Origin: Spirosoma aerolatum
Lineage (GTDB): Bacteria; Bacteroidota; Bacteroidia; Cytophagales; Spirosomataceae
NCBI RefSeq assembly: GCF_002056795.1
Contig: NZ_CP020104.1
Coordinates: 1,871,001 to 1,935,000, forward strand
Direction: 5' to 3'
Length of the DNA stretch: 64,000 bases
Below, one piece after another: positions 34,527 through 42,988 of the stretch (its first letter is position 1; each line of letters opens with the position of its first letter). A program made the translations under genes and the position numbers. The notes below the pieces were generated by a model. The model made no database searches, was not told the origin of the DNA, and saw only the letters and a program-made list of their open reading frames with translations.

Positions 34527-35360
34527 ATGAAACTCTCCTTTCTACTCGCTGGGCTGCTTTTGAACAGTCTGGTTTCGCTGGCGCAGAAGCCCGCGCCCGT
34601 CGGTATTCAGCTTTACAGTTTTCGGAATCAGTTTGCGAAAGATGTACCGGGAACGATGGCGAAGGTAAAGCAAATGGGATTTCGTGAGGCAGAGATAGCC
34701 GGAACCTACGGAATGAGTCTGGGCGATTTTCGCAAACTGCTGGATCTGAATGGCATAAAAGCCATCAGTACAGGTGCCAGTTTTGAGGATCTGGACTCAA
34801 ATGTTCCGAAAGTACTGGCCGAGGCCAAGGCGTTAGGGGCGAAATATGTGGTCTGCACCTGGATCCCCCACGCTGGCGATCAGTTTATGGTTCATGATGC
34901 CGACCGGGCTATCGATGTGTTTAATACGGCCGGAAAACTTTTAGCTGAAAATGGCATTGCGCTGTGCTACCATAATCATGGCTACGAATTCCAAACCTAT
35001 CAGGATGGTACCTTTTTCGATTACCTGGCCGATAACCTGGACCGTAAAGTAGTGAATTTTGAAATGGATGTGTTTTGGGTGAAATCGCCCGGTTACGATC
35101 CGGTTGCCTTGTTGCAGAAATACCCTAAACGGTTCGTTCTGATGCACCTGAAAGATCGTAAACCCGGCACTCCCGATAGCCAGACGGGCCATTCGGATAT
35201 AGAATCGAATGTAACGCTGGGGCAGGGCGATGTAGGCATAGCCGCTCTGATGAAGCAGGCCAAAAAATCAGGTGTTAAGCACTTCTTTATTGAAGATGAA
35301 TCGTCGCGTTCAATGGAGCAGGTGCCCCAAAGTGTAGCTTTTCTGGAAGGATTAAAATAA
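34527..35360 (+). CDS. Secreted sugar isomerase/epimerase-fold protein
   Basis: This is a 277-residue xylose-isomerase-like TIM barrel with a signal peptide (MKLSFLLAGLLLNSLVSLAQ), so it acts outside the cytoplasm. Barrel motifs include VGIQLYSFR, CYHNHGYEF, NFEMDVFWV and HFFIEDESS, which supply the Glu, His and Asp residues of the family's metal site. Exported members are common in Bacteroidota, and many act on 3-keto-glycosides or inositol-type substrates. The exact one is unknown. Confidence 0.87.
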   Translation: MKLSFLLAGLLLNSLVSLAQKPAPVGIQLYSFRNQFAKDVPGTMAKVKQMGFREAEIAGTYGMSLGDFRKLLDLNGIKAISTGASFEDLDSNVPKVLAEAKALGAKYVVCTWIPHAGDQFMVHDADRAIDVFNTAGKLLAENGIALCYHNHGYEFQTYQDGTFFDYLADNLDRKVVNFEMDVFWVKSPGYDPVALLQKYPKRFVLMHLKDRKPGTPDSQTGHSDIESNVTLGQGDVGIAALMKQAKKSGVKHFFIEDESSRSMEQVPQSVAFLEGLK

Positions 35361-35362
35361 GC

Positions 35363-35388
35363 GATACAACCGCCCGGGCGGTTGTATC
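35363..35388. terminator. Perfect 26-bp palindrome between convergent genes
   Basis: A 13-bp arm beginning GATACAACCGCCC is followed at once by its exact reverse complement. It lies between the tails of a plus- and a minus-strand gene and touches the stop codon of the latter. No T run follows, so it may end transcription weakly or by another route. Confidence 0.6.
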
Positions 35389-36460
35389 AGTTAAAGGCCT
35401 GAACCTGCCTGGCCAGTGTTTCAATATCTTCCGGTGTATGAAAGGCACTGATCACAATGCGGGTGTTGGCCCGGTCGGTGGCTGTCGGATAGGCAAACGA
35501 ATAAATCAGAGTAGACTGATCAAGCAGGTACGGGTAGAGATCATCTCGTTTAGTAAAAAAGACTGGATAGCCCTCAGCATGATGGAAAATACCCGTGGGA
35601 AGTAGTAGTTTTTCGGCCAACGAAATGTTTTGACAAAGCCGTTGGAAGGCATCTGCATACAGGTTTTCGGCCCGAAGAAAAACATCGAGATAAGCGGGTG
35701 GCATGGGCGAACAGGCACCAAAAAAAGCAGTCTGCCGAATAGACTGGATTGTGTCGGCACTGCCCAGAACGACACCGCCCGGCAGTCCCATTGCCTTGGC
35801 CAGTGAAGCCGTAACCAGCAGATTCACATTAGATTTGTTGCAAAGCTGCGGCCAGATACCTCGTCCATTGTTTAATACGCCCAACCCATGCGAATCGTCG
35901 ACGACCAGTGTAATCGGATGGTCGTTGGGTAAGGCATCAATCCACTCGAAGGGGTAATAGTCGGAGCAAACAGCATCGAGCGAGTTGGTCAGAATAGCAA
36001 TTGGGCCGGGAGGAGTTGCGCGTACCTGTTCGGGTAATTGTGTGGCCCAGTCGTTGAACGACACACTTGGTAACGCAACGGCTGGCTCGTGCCAGATAGC
36101 CGGGTGAGCATTGGGCGCATAAATGAACGTAACACCCTGTCGGCGAAGCCAGTTCATGATTACCTGACCCGCCATCATACCCGACGATAGGGTTAGGGCT
36201 ATCGGTGACGCTACCAACCCTGCCGACACCACCGATGCTAGTCTGGCTTCGGCCTGTTCGTAAATGCTCAGACGCAGGTTGCCATTTCGTGAACTGCCAA
36301 AAACAGTGCCGTACCGAAGAATAGCTTCCTGCATAAGGTGCTGGAAGTCTTCGCGTTGGGGTAGCCCGAGGTAAGCTGTTCCGCTGAAGAATAAATAGTC
36401 CTGACTGTTGTAACGAATCGTCCGGTTGGGCAGGTGATCGATGTCAAAAAATGGGTTCAT
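35387..36460 (-). CDS. PLP-dependent acyltransferase/aminotransferase, KBL/BioF-like
   Basis: This 357-residue enzyme is of the alpha-oxoamine synthase type fold. The PLP site shows VVDDSHGLG (D188-D189, H191) and the Schiff-base lysine K222 in TASLAKAMGLPGG. FGSSRNGNLRL is in the expected place. BioF-like proteins join an amino acid to an acyl-CoA. This one is short and atypical, so its substrates are open. ATG 36460 is used because the open frame upstream overlaps the dipeptide epimerase. Only 10 bases separate the two genes, so they form one operon, perhaps in cell-wall peptide recycling. Confidence 0.82.
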   Translation of the reverse strand: MNPFFDIDHLPNRTIRYNSQDYLFFSGTAYLGLPQREDFQHLMQEAILRYGTVFGSSRNGNLRLSIYEQAEARLASVVSAGLVASPIALTLSSGMMAGQVIMNWLRRQGVTFIYAPNAHPAIWHEPAVALPSVSFNDWATQLPEQVRATPPGPIAILTNSLDAVCSDYYPFEWIDALPNDHPITLVVDDSHGLGVLNNGRGIWPQLCNKSNVNLLVTASLAKAMGLPGGVVLGSADTIQSIRQTAFFGACSPMPPAYLDVFLRAENLYADAFQRLCQNISLAEKLLLPTGIFHHAEGYPVFFTKRDDLYPYLLDQSTLIYSFAYPTATDRANTRIVISAFHTPEDIETLARQVQAFN

Positions 36461-36470
36461 TTTGCTACGA

Positions 36471-37496
36471 TCATTCCTGGTCATTAAGTAATCGCACGCC
36501 AGTTCCATTTTCTGTGGCGTAAACAACCTGCCCATACTTGAACGTAACACCCATAGCGGGGTCGTTGGCAATGAGCATAGCGCCATCCAGATCGGCATAA
36601 TCCAGTAAGGGAAGCAATTGCGCAATGGCCGAAATACCGACACTTGATTCGGTCATGCAGCCAACCATCACCTGTAAGCCCAGTTCCCGAGCGCGGCTAA
36701 TCATGCGTCGGGCGGGCGTGATGCCACCGCATTTGGTGAGTTTGATGTTTACACCATGAAAATACCCGGCACAGCGGTCAACGTCGCTTTCGATAATGCA
36801 GCTTTCATCGGCAATAACGGGCAGGGCGCTTTGCTTATAAACGCGCTTAGCTCCTTCCCAGTCAGCAGCCGGAAGGGGTTGCTCGATAAACTCAACGTTC
36901 AGGTCCTTGAGGAGTCTGGATTTGGCGATGGCTTCGTCGGCGCTCCAGCCACAGTTGGCATCGACCCGAAACAAGGCATCGGTATGTTGCCGTAATGTCT
37001 GTACCAGACGAATATCCTCGTCGGGACGGCCCAGCTTTATTTTATAGAGCGGCCAGGGGCGTTCCTGCATCTTTTCGACCATTCGCTGGGGCGTGTCGAG
37101 GCCAATGGTATAGTCGGTAACCGGGCTACTGGCAGGATCAAGATCCCAGAGTTTGTAAAGCGGTTGGCCCCGGCGTTTTCCCCATAAATCCCAGGCCGCC
37201 TGGTCGAGCGCACACAGGGCAAACGGATGTTGCTCCAGATGAGGGTACATATCGGCCCAGAACTGTTCGGGCGTGGCCAGCTCGTATGCTTCGATCGGCT
37301 CACGGATGGCTTCCAGGGCGGCAATCATACCATCTATCGTAATACCGTAATACTTGGTAGCCGTAGCCTCGCCAAAGCCACGATGATCGCCATCCCGAAG
37401 TTCAACGATCAGGGAGGGTTGTACATCACGGCTATCGTGGGCAATGGTAAATGTATGATTCAGGCGCAGGTCGACCCGATGAACATGCAATTGCAT
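36471..37496 (-). CDS. Dipeptide epimerase (enolase superfamily)
   Basis: It is a 341-residue enzyme that likely interconverts L-Ala-D-Glu and L-Ala-L-Glu, from murein peptide turnover. The signature residues are all visible: K152-x-K154 (YKIKLG), metal ligands D179 (VDANCGW), E205 (EQPL) and D230 (ADES), a second lysine at K252 (NIKLTKCGG) and MTESSVG at 281. ATG 37496 was chosen because the longer frame would run into the response regulator gene and a TATCTTTG promoter box lies 19 bases ahead of this ATG. Confidence 0.9.
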   Translation of the reverse strand: MQLHVHRVDLRLNHTFTIAHDSRDVQPSLIVELRDGDHRGFGEATATKYYGITIDGMIAALEAIREPIEAYELATPEQFWADMYPHLEQHPFALCALDQAAWDLWGKRRGQPLYKLWDLDPASSPVTDYTIGLDTPQRMVEKMQERPWPLYKIKLGRPDEDIRLVQTLRQHTDALFRVDANCGWSADEAIAKSRLLKDLNVEFIEQPLPAADWEGAKRVYKQSALPVIADESCIIESDVDRCAGYFHGVNIKLTKCGGITPARRMISRARELGLQVMVGCMTESSVGISAIAQLLPLLDYADLDGAMLIANDPAMGVTFKYGQVVYATENGTGVRLLNDQE

Positions 37497-37514
37497 TCGT
37501 GTGAAGGATTTTCG

Positions 37515-37522
37515 CAAAGATA
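37515..37522 (-). promoter_or_regulatory. Bacteroidota -7 box (TATCTTTG)
   Basis: An exact TAnnTTTG match 19 bases before the dipeptide epimerase start. No well-placed TTG -33 partner was seen. It supports the chosen start of that gene. Confidence 0.5.
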
Positions 37523-37584
37523 GCGAAGTGAGGGAAGGGTTGAGGGGGTAATAGGTTAAGTGTGTAATTGAGCGAACGCTCCAA

Positions 37585-38235
37585 TCACAAGTCAATCAGG
37601 CCATATTTGACCGCTTTAATAGCCATACTAACTCGATTTTTGACATTCATTTTTTGGAAAACCGCTTCCCGATAGCCGTCAACCGTTCGAGGGCTAACAG
37701 ACATTCTGTCGGCTATGTCGTTGTAAGTCAGGTCGCTACAGGCAAGTTTTAAGAACTCGTACTCGCGCTCATTAAGATTGAAAACTGAAATGGTGCCATT
37801 GCTGCTGGGGCCGGTCAGATTTCGAATCAGTTGCGTAGTAAAGTATTCAGAGTAGTAGAACCCTTTAGTCATAATCTCATTCAACGCCAGATTCAACTCG
37901 CTGGGTCGACACCCCTTCAGCAAGTAGCCTCGGGCGCCATTCCGCACCATTCGGATAAGGTGATCTTCCCGGTCGTTCATCGAAAGAACCAGAACACGTA
38001 CGGTTGGATACCGTTGTCGGAGTTGACTAGCGGTTTCGAAACCGTCCATTTCGGGCATGTTGATGTCTAGTAATACAATGTCAGGTAATTGAGAACTATG
38101 CTCTAATTTTTCAAGCAGATCGCGGCCATTTTCTGCCACCAGTAACACATCATAATTGTCGAACTTTTTAATTAAATCAGCTAAAGCGGCTGCTACCAGA
38201 TAATGATCGTCGGCAATGGCGATATAAGCAGGCAT
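37585..38235 (-). CDS. NarL/FixJ-type response regulator
   Basis: This 216-residue regulator has a receiver (D9-D10, phosphorylated D57 in LLDINMP) and a LuxR-type helix-turn-helix near residues 150-210 (NEREYEFLKLACSDLTYNDIADRMSVSPRTVDGYRE). It pairs with the histidine kinase upstream. The 170-base gap between them carries TTTACTAT repeats that could be its own binding sites. Confidence 0.93.
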   Translation of the reverse strand: MPAYIAIADDHYLVAAALADLIKKFDNYDVLLVAENGRDLLEKLEHSSQLPDIVLLDINMPEMDGFETASQLRQRYPTVRVLVLSMNDREDHLIRMVRNGARGYLLKGCRPSELNLALNEIMTKGFYYSEYFTTQLIRNLTGPSSNGTISVFNLNEREYEFLKLACSDLTYNDIADRMSVSPRTVDGYREAVFQKMNVKNRVSMAIKAVKYGLIDL

Positions 38236-38337
38236 AATTTCGTAACGTATAAGTTAATTGGGTACTAAGCTAAAGACTGAGCTGTCTTACCCATTTTTTG
38301 GGGCTAAAAGTATACGTATGAGGCCAGTACAGGCTTT

Positions 38338-38395
38338 CTATTTAGTAAATTAGTTAAAATTTTATTTACTATTTTGTTTACTATGTAAATAGTCT
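38338..38395. promoter_or_regulatory. TTTACTAT repeat cluster upstream of the response regulator
   Basis: TTTACTAT occurs at 38365-38372 and 38377-38384, a 12-base period. Inverted copies follow at 38385-38392 (GTAAATAG) and at the left end as CTATTTAGTAAAT (38338-38350). The clustering in an AT-rich gap between kinase and regulator suggests operator sites. Confidence 0.5.
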
Positions 38396-38405
38396 AGTTG
38401 ATAAG

Positions 38406-39212
38406 CTAGATAGGCTGAATACGAGGCATACTAATTTCGATTCGAGTGCCGACTCCAGGCTGGCTGATGATTTGGCAATCACCGCCAAATAAACCGGCAC
38501 GACGGTACAAATTGTTGAGCCCGGCACCTGCTTCAGTCAGTGGCCGATTCATAACTTCATCGACCTGAAATCCCCGTCCATCGTCGGCAATGCTGAGTAA
38601 AAACTTGTCTGGTTTATACTCAGCCCTGATCTTGATGGTACGTGCCCTGGCATGTTTGAGCGCATTGTTGAGCGATTCCTGAGTCATCCGTAGAAGCACC
38701 GTTTCGACCTGTTCCCCGAGCGAATACGAATTGCCCAGGGGAATCAACTGCGTTTGTATTTTACCGACCCGCTGAATCCGATCAAGTTCAAACTGTAGGC
38801 TGGGGAGAAGGCCAAATCGGTTAACGGTATCATGATCGAGGGTTTTGGAAAGTGCACGGACTTCAGTGATAATCGAGTTTACTAAATCGCGGGTTTGCTG
38901 AATTGAAGGCTGGAGGTCTGAATGCTCGGTTTCATCTTCGAGCGCGTTCAGACGCATGAGAGTCACGGTGAGCAATTGCCCAATATTATCGTGCAAATCA
39001 TGGCCAACTTGCTGCAGGGTTTGATTTTGTATTTCAAGTTGGGATTGGAGCAGTTCGCGCTGATGTAGGTTTCGGGTTTGCTCCTGTTCGGTCAGGTATC
39101 GGATGTACTGCCGACGATGCATGAACAGGAACAAAATAGGTGCCCCGGAAATGAGTAGCAAAAAAATAGTAGCTATACTAACGATGGCGATTTCTCCGGT
39201 GAGGTCTTGCAT
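38406..39212 (-). CDS. Sensor histidine kinase, HisKA_3 (NarX/DesK) type
   Basis: This 268-residue kinase has one membrane helix near residues 7-32, a coiled coil and the HisKA_3 dimer box with the phospho-accepting H74 in VGHDLHDNIGQLL. The ATPase domain carries IADDGRGFQVDEV. Input must come through the single helix or the partner protein. ATG 39212 is used; another one nine codons earlier also fits. The gene overlaps the end of a multi-helix membrane protein by 40 bases. Confidence 0.9.
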   Translation of the reverse strand: MQDLTGEIAIVSIATIFLLLISGAPILFLFMHRRQYIRYLTEQEQTRNLHQRELLQSQLEIQNQTLQQVGHDLHDNIGQLLTVTLMRLNALEDETEHSDLQPSIQQTRDLVNSIITEVRALSKTLDHDTVNRFGLLPSLQFELDRIQRVGKIQTQLIPLGNSYSLGEQVETVLLRMTQESLNNALKHARARTIKIRAEYKPDKFLLSIADDGRGFQVDEVMNRPLTEAGAGLNNLYRRAGLFGGDCQIISQPGVGTRIEISMPRIQPI

Positions 39213-39835
39213 CGGAAACCGATAAAAAAATAAATGCACATAATCAGGAAAACCACATTATGAATCCTCCAGATGATGCTAATGTTTGATGGTTGTAGGT
39301 AGGTAAGCGTACGATAGGTCAGAAAAATAAAGAAATTACTCGTATAGTAGGTAAAAATTCCATTTACATACCAAAAATCCCGTACGGTCAGGATATCTTC
39401 CTGGGGTTTTGTGGCTAACTGACGTGCATAATAAATCAGGCAGGCCAGGGTTATAAGCAGGCTAACGATCCCAAATGAAGTACTATCGAAAAAGGCTATC
39501 GTCCGGGATGTTTGCAGCGTTTCGACCAAGCTCCATTGAATGGGTATAATCAGTGCAGAAATGAGCCAGCTGAGCCGCCGGGACCCGTAAATTTTGGAAA
39601 AATATTGGGAGAGTATAAAATAAGACCAGGCAAAATTGAGGGAATAAACAAATAGATTATCAAATATCAATTCATTTAACAGGTTAGCGTACCCATTAAA
39701 AAAGAACTGACACGCCAGATAATATAGAATAAAATCCCTCCTTATCCGACCGATTGTAACAAAGGCTACAATTAGCAGTAGGAAAGGAGGGACCGTGTCC
39801 AGATAATCAATGAATTTTCGTATAAAATGCCACAT
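39173..39835 (-). CDS. Multi-helix membrane protein linked to the histidine kinase
   Basis: This 220-residue integral membrane protein has about seven hydrophobic segments (VPPFLLLIVAFVTIG, DFILYYLACQFFFNG and others). I recognise no family. It shares an operon with, and overlaps, the kinase gene. The kinase has little sensory domain of its own, so this protein is a candidate sensor or membrane partner for it. That is inferred from position only. Confidence 0.72.
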   Translation of the reverse strand: MWHFIRKFIDYLDTVPPFLLLIVAFVTIGRIRRDFILYYLACQFFFNGYANLLNELIFDNLFVYSLNFAWSYFILSQYFSKIYGSRRLSWLISALIIPIQWSLVETLQTSRTIAFFDSTSFGIVSLLITLACLIYYARQLATKPQEDILTVRDFWYVNGIFTYYTSNFFIFLTYRTLTYLQPSNISIIWRIHNVVFLIMCIYFFIGFRCKTSPEKSPSLV

Positions 39836-39878
39836 AGTTGGCTGAACAAGCTCAGCAATTTACGACAATAATTGCCGA

Positions 39879-40097
39879 TTAATCGCAGCCGGGTGGTCTT
39901 GGGCAACCGTCGATCTCGGATGTTGGATCGGCAACGGGTTGACCCGGTTGTTCGCAAAAGGCCGTTACACGAGCTGGAAATGCATTGCCCACTTTATAGT
40001 CAAATTTTAGCCTGACTACCACATTGCCTTCATCGGGAATGGGGGATTCGTTTATGAAATTTTTAAGCTCAGATTTCTTAAAAACAAATTCCAGCAT
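39879..40097 (-). CDS. Small hypothetical protein
   Basis: This 72-residue frame begins MLEFVFKKSELKNF and ends in a Pro/Cys-rich tail (DGCPRPPGCD). The first half has the amphipathic, charged look of a real small protein and shows normal codon use, and it lies 44 bases ahead of the membrane-protein gene on the same strand. No family is recognised and there is no signal peptide. It may be the first gene of the two-component operon. Confidence 0.5.
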   Translation of the reverse strand: MLEFVFKKSELKNFINESPIPDEGNVVVRLKFDYKVGNAFPARVTAFCEQPGQPVADPTSEIDGCPRPPGCD

Positions 40098-40226
40098 GGG
40101 CGTAAGAAGTTAGATGTGAAATAAACCAAGTAACTATGTGTGTACTTATTGTAAGTGTGCTGCCTAATTAGTCTCTTTTTAGATATGTTTTTATACAAAA
40201 GACGCTAAATTGATTTACTTCAGAAA

Positions 40227-40286
40227 GGGGAATTTTCCCGTATTCAATACCGTATTTTTCTCGTTTGATAATGGGGGTATTTCCCC
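40227..40286. promoter_or_regulatory. Paired GGGG-AT-rich-CCC palindromes
   Basis: GGGGAATTTTCCC (40227-40239) and GGGGGTATTTCCCC (40273-40286) are two similar palindromes about 46 bases apart, close to four helical turns. They could be a tandem site for a dimeric regulator of one or both divergent genes. Confidence 0.45.
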
Positions 40287-40368
40287 TACTTATTTAGTAG
40301 GATATCTATCATATTTGTTGAGCTTTCCTCCTCTATCACGTCATCACCTTCCTGGTTAATGAGATTGT

Positions 40369-40393
40369 GCCGGATTCTGTCCGGCTTTTTTTT
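40369..40393 (+). terminator. Orphan intrinsic terminator
   Basis: GCCGGA and TCCGGC form a 6-bp stem with a 5-nt loop, followed by eight T. It faces plus but no plus-strand gene lies upstream within the gap. It may end a small RNA or a leader of the fasciclin gene. Confidence 0.6.
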
Positions 40394-40571
40394 GCCCTCG
40401 CATCGCTTCTACACATTGGGTTATCTGAAACTCGTTTGTTAAGTTATTGATATACAGCAAATTGTAAAATTTTTTAATTTGCCTCAATCCAAGTTTACCC
40501 TTGTTTGCGTAAGTCTGCCTGTTGTCGACACACAATAATTTTTCAAAACACATCAACCAAGTCAAACAACA

Positions 40572-41123
40572 ATGAAGACGCTTAAAATCGCATTTGCTAT
40601 ACTCAGCTTAGTAGCTGTTAGTCAGGTTTCATTTGCTCAAGAGAAAACAGTAACGGTGGGTGGAGCTCCCATGTATCCTTCCAAAAACATCATTGAGAAC
40701 GCCGTTAATTCGAAAGATCACACGACACTTGTAGCCGCCGTAAAAGCGGCTGGCCTGGTCGAAACCTTATCCGGTCCTGGTCCATTCACGGTATTTGCCC
40801 CTACCAACAAAGCATTCGATAAACTGCCAAAGGGTACGGTTGAAACACTGGTGAAACCCGAAAACAAACAAACGCTGACAGGCATTCTGACCTACCACGT
40901 TGTATCGGGCCGTATGAGCGCCCAGGATCTGATGGACGCCATTAAAGCAGGCGGTGGCAAAGCGACCCTGAAAACGGTGGCGGGTGGTACACTGACCGCT
41001 ATGCAGAAAGGGAAGAAAATTGAACTGACCGACGCAAAAGGCGGTATGGCAACGGTAACCATTCCTGACGTTTTCCAGTCGAATGGGGTCATTCACGTAA
41101 TCGATACGGTGCTGATGCCGTAA
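40572..41123 (+). CDS. Secreted fasciclin (FAS1) domain protein
   Basis: This 183-residue protein has a signal peptide (about residues 1-22, cleavage near SFAQ). A single FAS1 domain runs from about residue 38 to the end, with the conserved blocks GPFTVFAPTNKAFDKLP, LTYHVVSGRM and NGVIHVIDTVLMP. Such proteins are thought to act in adhesion or the cell envelope. It stands alone on the plus strand. Confidence 0.94.
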   Translation: MKTLKIAFAILSLVAVSQVSFAQEKTVTVGGAPMYPSKNIIENAVNSKDHTTLVAAVKAAGLVETLSGPGPFTVFAPTNKAFDKLPKGTVETLVKPENKQTLTGILTYHVVSGRMSAQDLMDAIKAGGGKATLKTVAGGTLTAMQKGKKIELTDAKGGMATVTIPDVFQSNGVIHVIDTVLMP

Positions 41124-41132
41124 GCAATGGAG

Positions 41133-41183
41133 GCTGGCCAGGTTCCGATTTAGTTTTTAGAAGCTGGATCGAGCCTGGTCAGC
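41133..41183. terminator. Hairpin between convergent genes
   Basis: GCTGGCCAGGTTC (41133-41145) can pair with GAGCCTGGTCAGC (41171-41183) with two G-U-compatible differences. It lies between the tails of the fasciclin and amidohydrolase genes. The loop is long and includes a T-rich run, so confidence is modest. Confidence 0.4.
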
Positions 41184-41184
41184 A

Positions 41185-42840
41185 TTACCTTTTCAGGTTT
41201 TGTATCAATTCGGCCAGATGCATTTTTACCATATTGATGCGAGTCTGATAAAGGTAATCATCGGCGGAGAGTAATCGGGTTCGATGTAGATTGGGCGAAT
41301 GCAAGTACGCTGACGCATAGCGATACATTAGTGCATCGACCTGCTTTAGTGACCTGGAAAGATCGAAGTTGAGCGATGAGTTGATGCTCACCACTTTTTG
41401 AGCAGCCGCGTTACCTTCTTCAGTTGGAATGCGTTGATAATCGACCGAAAGCGTATTCGTGAATAGATCCTGATCGCCGTAGAGCACCCGCCCATTCACT
41501 ATCGTACACCGGACCGAACGGTCATCCTGAGTAAGTAAGGCACTCAGAGCAGGTTGCTGCGGAGTTTGTTTCTGTAGAATAAAGAAGTCAGCGTTGTAGC
41601 CAGTTTGAATGCGTCCGGCCGGTATGCTACCTAAAGCCAATGCCGGATTTTGGGTTACCATAGCGAGCAACTGAGTATCGGTAACCGCCAGCCCGACCGC
41701 ATCGCAGAAATGACGGGCAAATTTCAGTTCATCCCAAACGTGTTTACTGCCACTCGGCGCCCAGTCCGATCCCAGACAGACATTGATGCCTTGGTCGAGC
41801 AGCGTTTTTACCGGAATAGTATCACGATACAGAATCAGGTTCGATACCGGCGACCAGACGATACTGATGTAATTGTCGCGCAAAAAAGCAATCGTCGATG
41901 GATCTGAATAATCCAGCCCACAAGCGTGGGTGAGTGTCAGATGAGCCGTTTTCAAGGCGTCTTTATTAGAAAGGCTGGCAAGTGCCTGACGAAATGCAGA
42001 AAACTCTCGTCGGCTAAATCCATCCGGTTTGCCTGGTTGCAGATACCCCGCACGGCCTTCGGCAATATGGGCAATAGACGCATAGTATCGATTGTTGCCC
42101 TGCTGCACGGAAGTCAGAAAATCATTGAAGCTCGTATGGCGCATCATTGGCCAGGCCGATGTATTTTCCTGAGCGCGTATAGGGCTGCCCGGTGGGTCGA
42201 AATTAGGCCCCGGCCTGACGAAATCAACTACCGAAAAAACTTTTTTGGTGATTGGCAGGCCAAGTTCGGCTGCGGCCCCTGTGTTGCGGATGATAAAGTT
42301 CGGCAAGCTCGCATTCGTTTCCAGCTTGATGGTTTGCTGGGCCAGGGTCGTACCACCGGCCACGGCCTGTAATTCAGTGATAACCCCGTGCATTTTCTGA
42401 ACTTCGCTGATGGCCGACGCCAGCATAACAGGGGTTAGTATAGTGCTTTTTTTCTCTTTTAGGGTTTGAATGAATGGCCGGGTAAAATCCAGATAATCCG
42501 TTACCCAATTGGCTTCGACGTACTCTTTGAAGCTTTTGATGTCACGCAGATACTGTTCGTTATTCCGCCATTGAAAACGATTGCTCCAGACTGCCGGACT
42601 TTGCCAGAGCGGGAAAATATTGTATTCCGAATGAACGTGTAAGTTGATGAGTCCCGGAAATAGTACCTCATGATCCGCGAGTTCGAGAACGATCAGATCG
42701 GGCAGTGAGAACGGCACCTTGCCTGGCTGAATCGCTGTGATTCGCCCGCCCTGGACCAGAATCGTCTGAAGTGATTCGTGCCCCTGCGAATCGACAACAT
42801 TCCCAATAAGGCATAGGGGGCGCCCTGACGAAGCAATCAT
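41185..42840 (-). CDS. Amidohydrolase-superfamily protein
   Basis: This 551-residue metal-dependent hydrolase has the first metal pair H68-x-H70 in NLHVHSEYN, a His in LTHACG near residue 300, and the catalytic Asp in LGSDWAPSG near 355. The order matches the cytosine-deaminase/chlorohydrolase type of the family. The C-terminal 100 residues add a helical tail. No signal peptide is seen, so it acts in the cytoplasm. The substrate cannot be named. Confidence 0.85.
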   Translation of the reverse strand: MIASSGRPLCLIGNVVDSQGHESLQTILVQGGRITAIQPGKVPFSLPDLIVLELADHEVLFPGLINLHVHSEYNIFPLWQSPAVWSNRFQWRNNEQYLRDIKSFKEYVEANWVTDYLDFTRPFIQTLKEKKSTILTPVMLASAISEVQKMHGVITELQAVAGGTTLAQQTIKLETNASLPNFIIRNTGAAAELGLPITKKVFSVVDFVRPGPNFDPPGSPIRAQENTSAWPMMRHTSFNDFLTSVQQGNNRYYASIAHIAEGRAGYLQPGKPDGFSRREFSAFRQALASLSNKDALKTAHLTLTHACGLDYSDPSTIAFLRDNYISIVWSPVSNLILYRDTIPVKTLLDQGINVCLGSDWAPSGSKHVWDELKFARHFCDAVGLAVTDTQLLAMVTQNPALALGSIPAGRIQTGYNADFFILQKQTPQQPALSALLTQDDRSVRCTIVNGRVLYGDQDLFTNTLSVDYQRIPTEEGNAAAQKVVSINSSLNFDLSRSLKQVDALMYRYASAYLHSPNLHRTRLLSADDYLYQTRINMVKMHLAELIQNLKR

Positions 42841-42988
42841 AACAGAGTAGAATGAGGTATATTATTGCGAATTTCAGGAATTATCTGCTGTTTTATATGG
42901 TATAAAGAGGTAATTATACTAGATTATTGGTATTGGTCGTCTGGTTGCCGTACATTCGCTAATGTACATACTGATACGGCCTCTTTCA

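Larger units (their letters stand above)
40098..40571. other. 474-base regulatory-looking gap
   Basis: No gene is supported here. It holds two related palindromes (40227-40239 and 40273-40286) and an orphan terminator (40369-40393) that faces the fasciclin gene. It separates divergent genes. Confidence 0.6.

Noticed and set aside
36461..36643. N-terminal extension of the BioF-like enzyme
   Set aside because: The extra residues have no fold-like sequence and overlap the dipeptide epimerase's conserved C-terminal part.
40356..40565. 69-residue minus-strand frame in the regulatory gap
   Set aside because: It runs through the orphan terminator and AT-rich promoter-like sequence, with no recognisable features.
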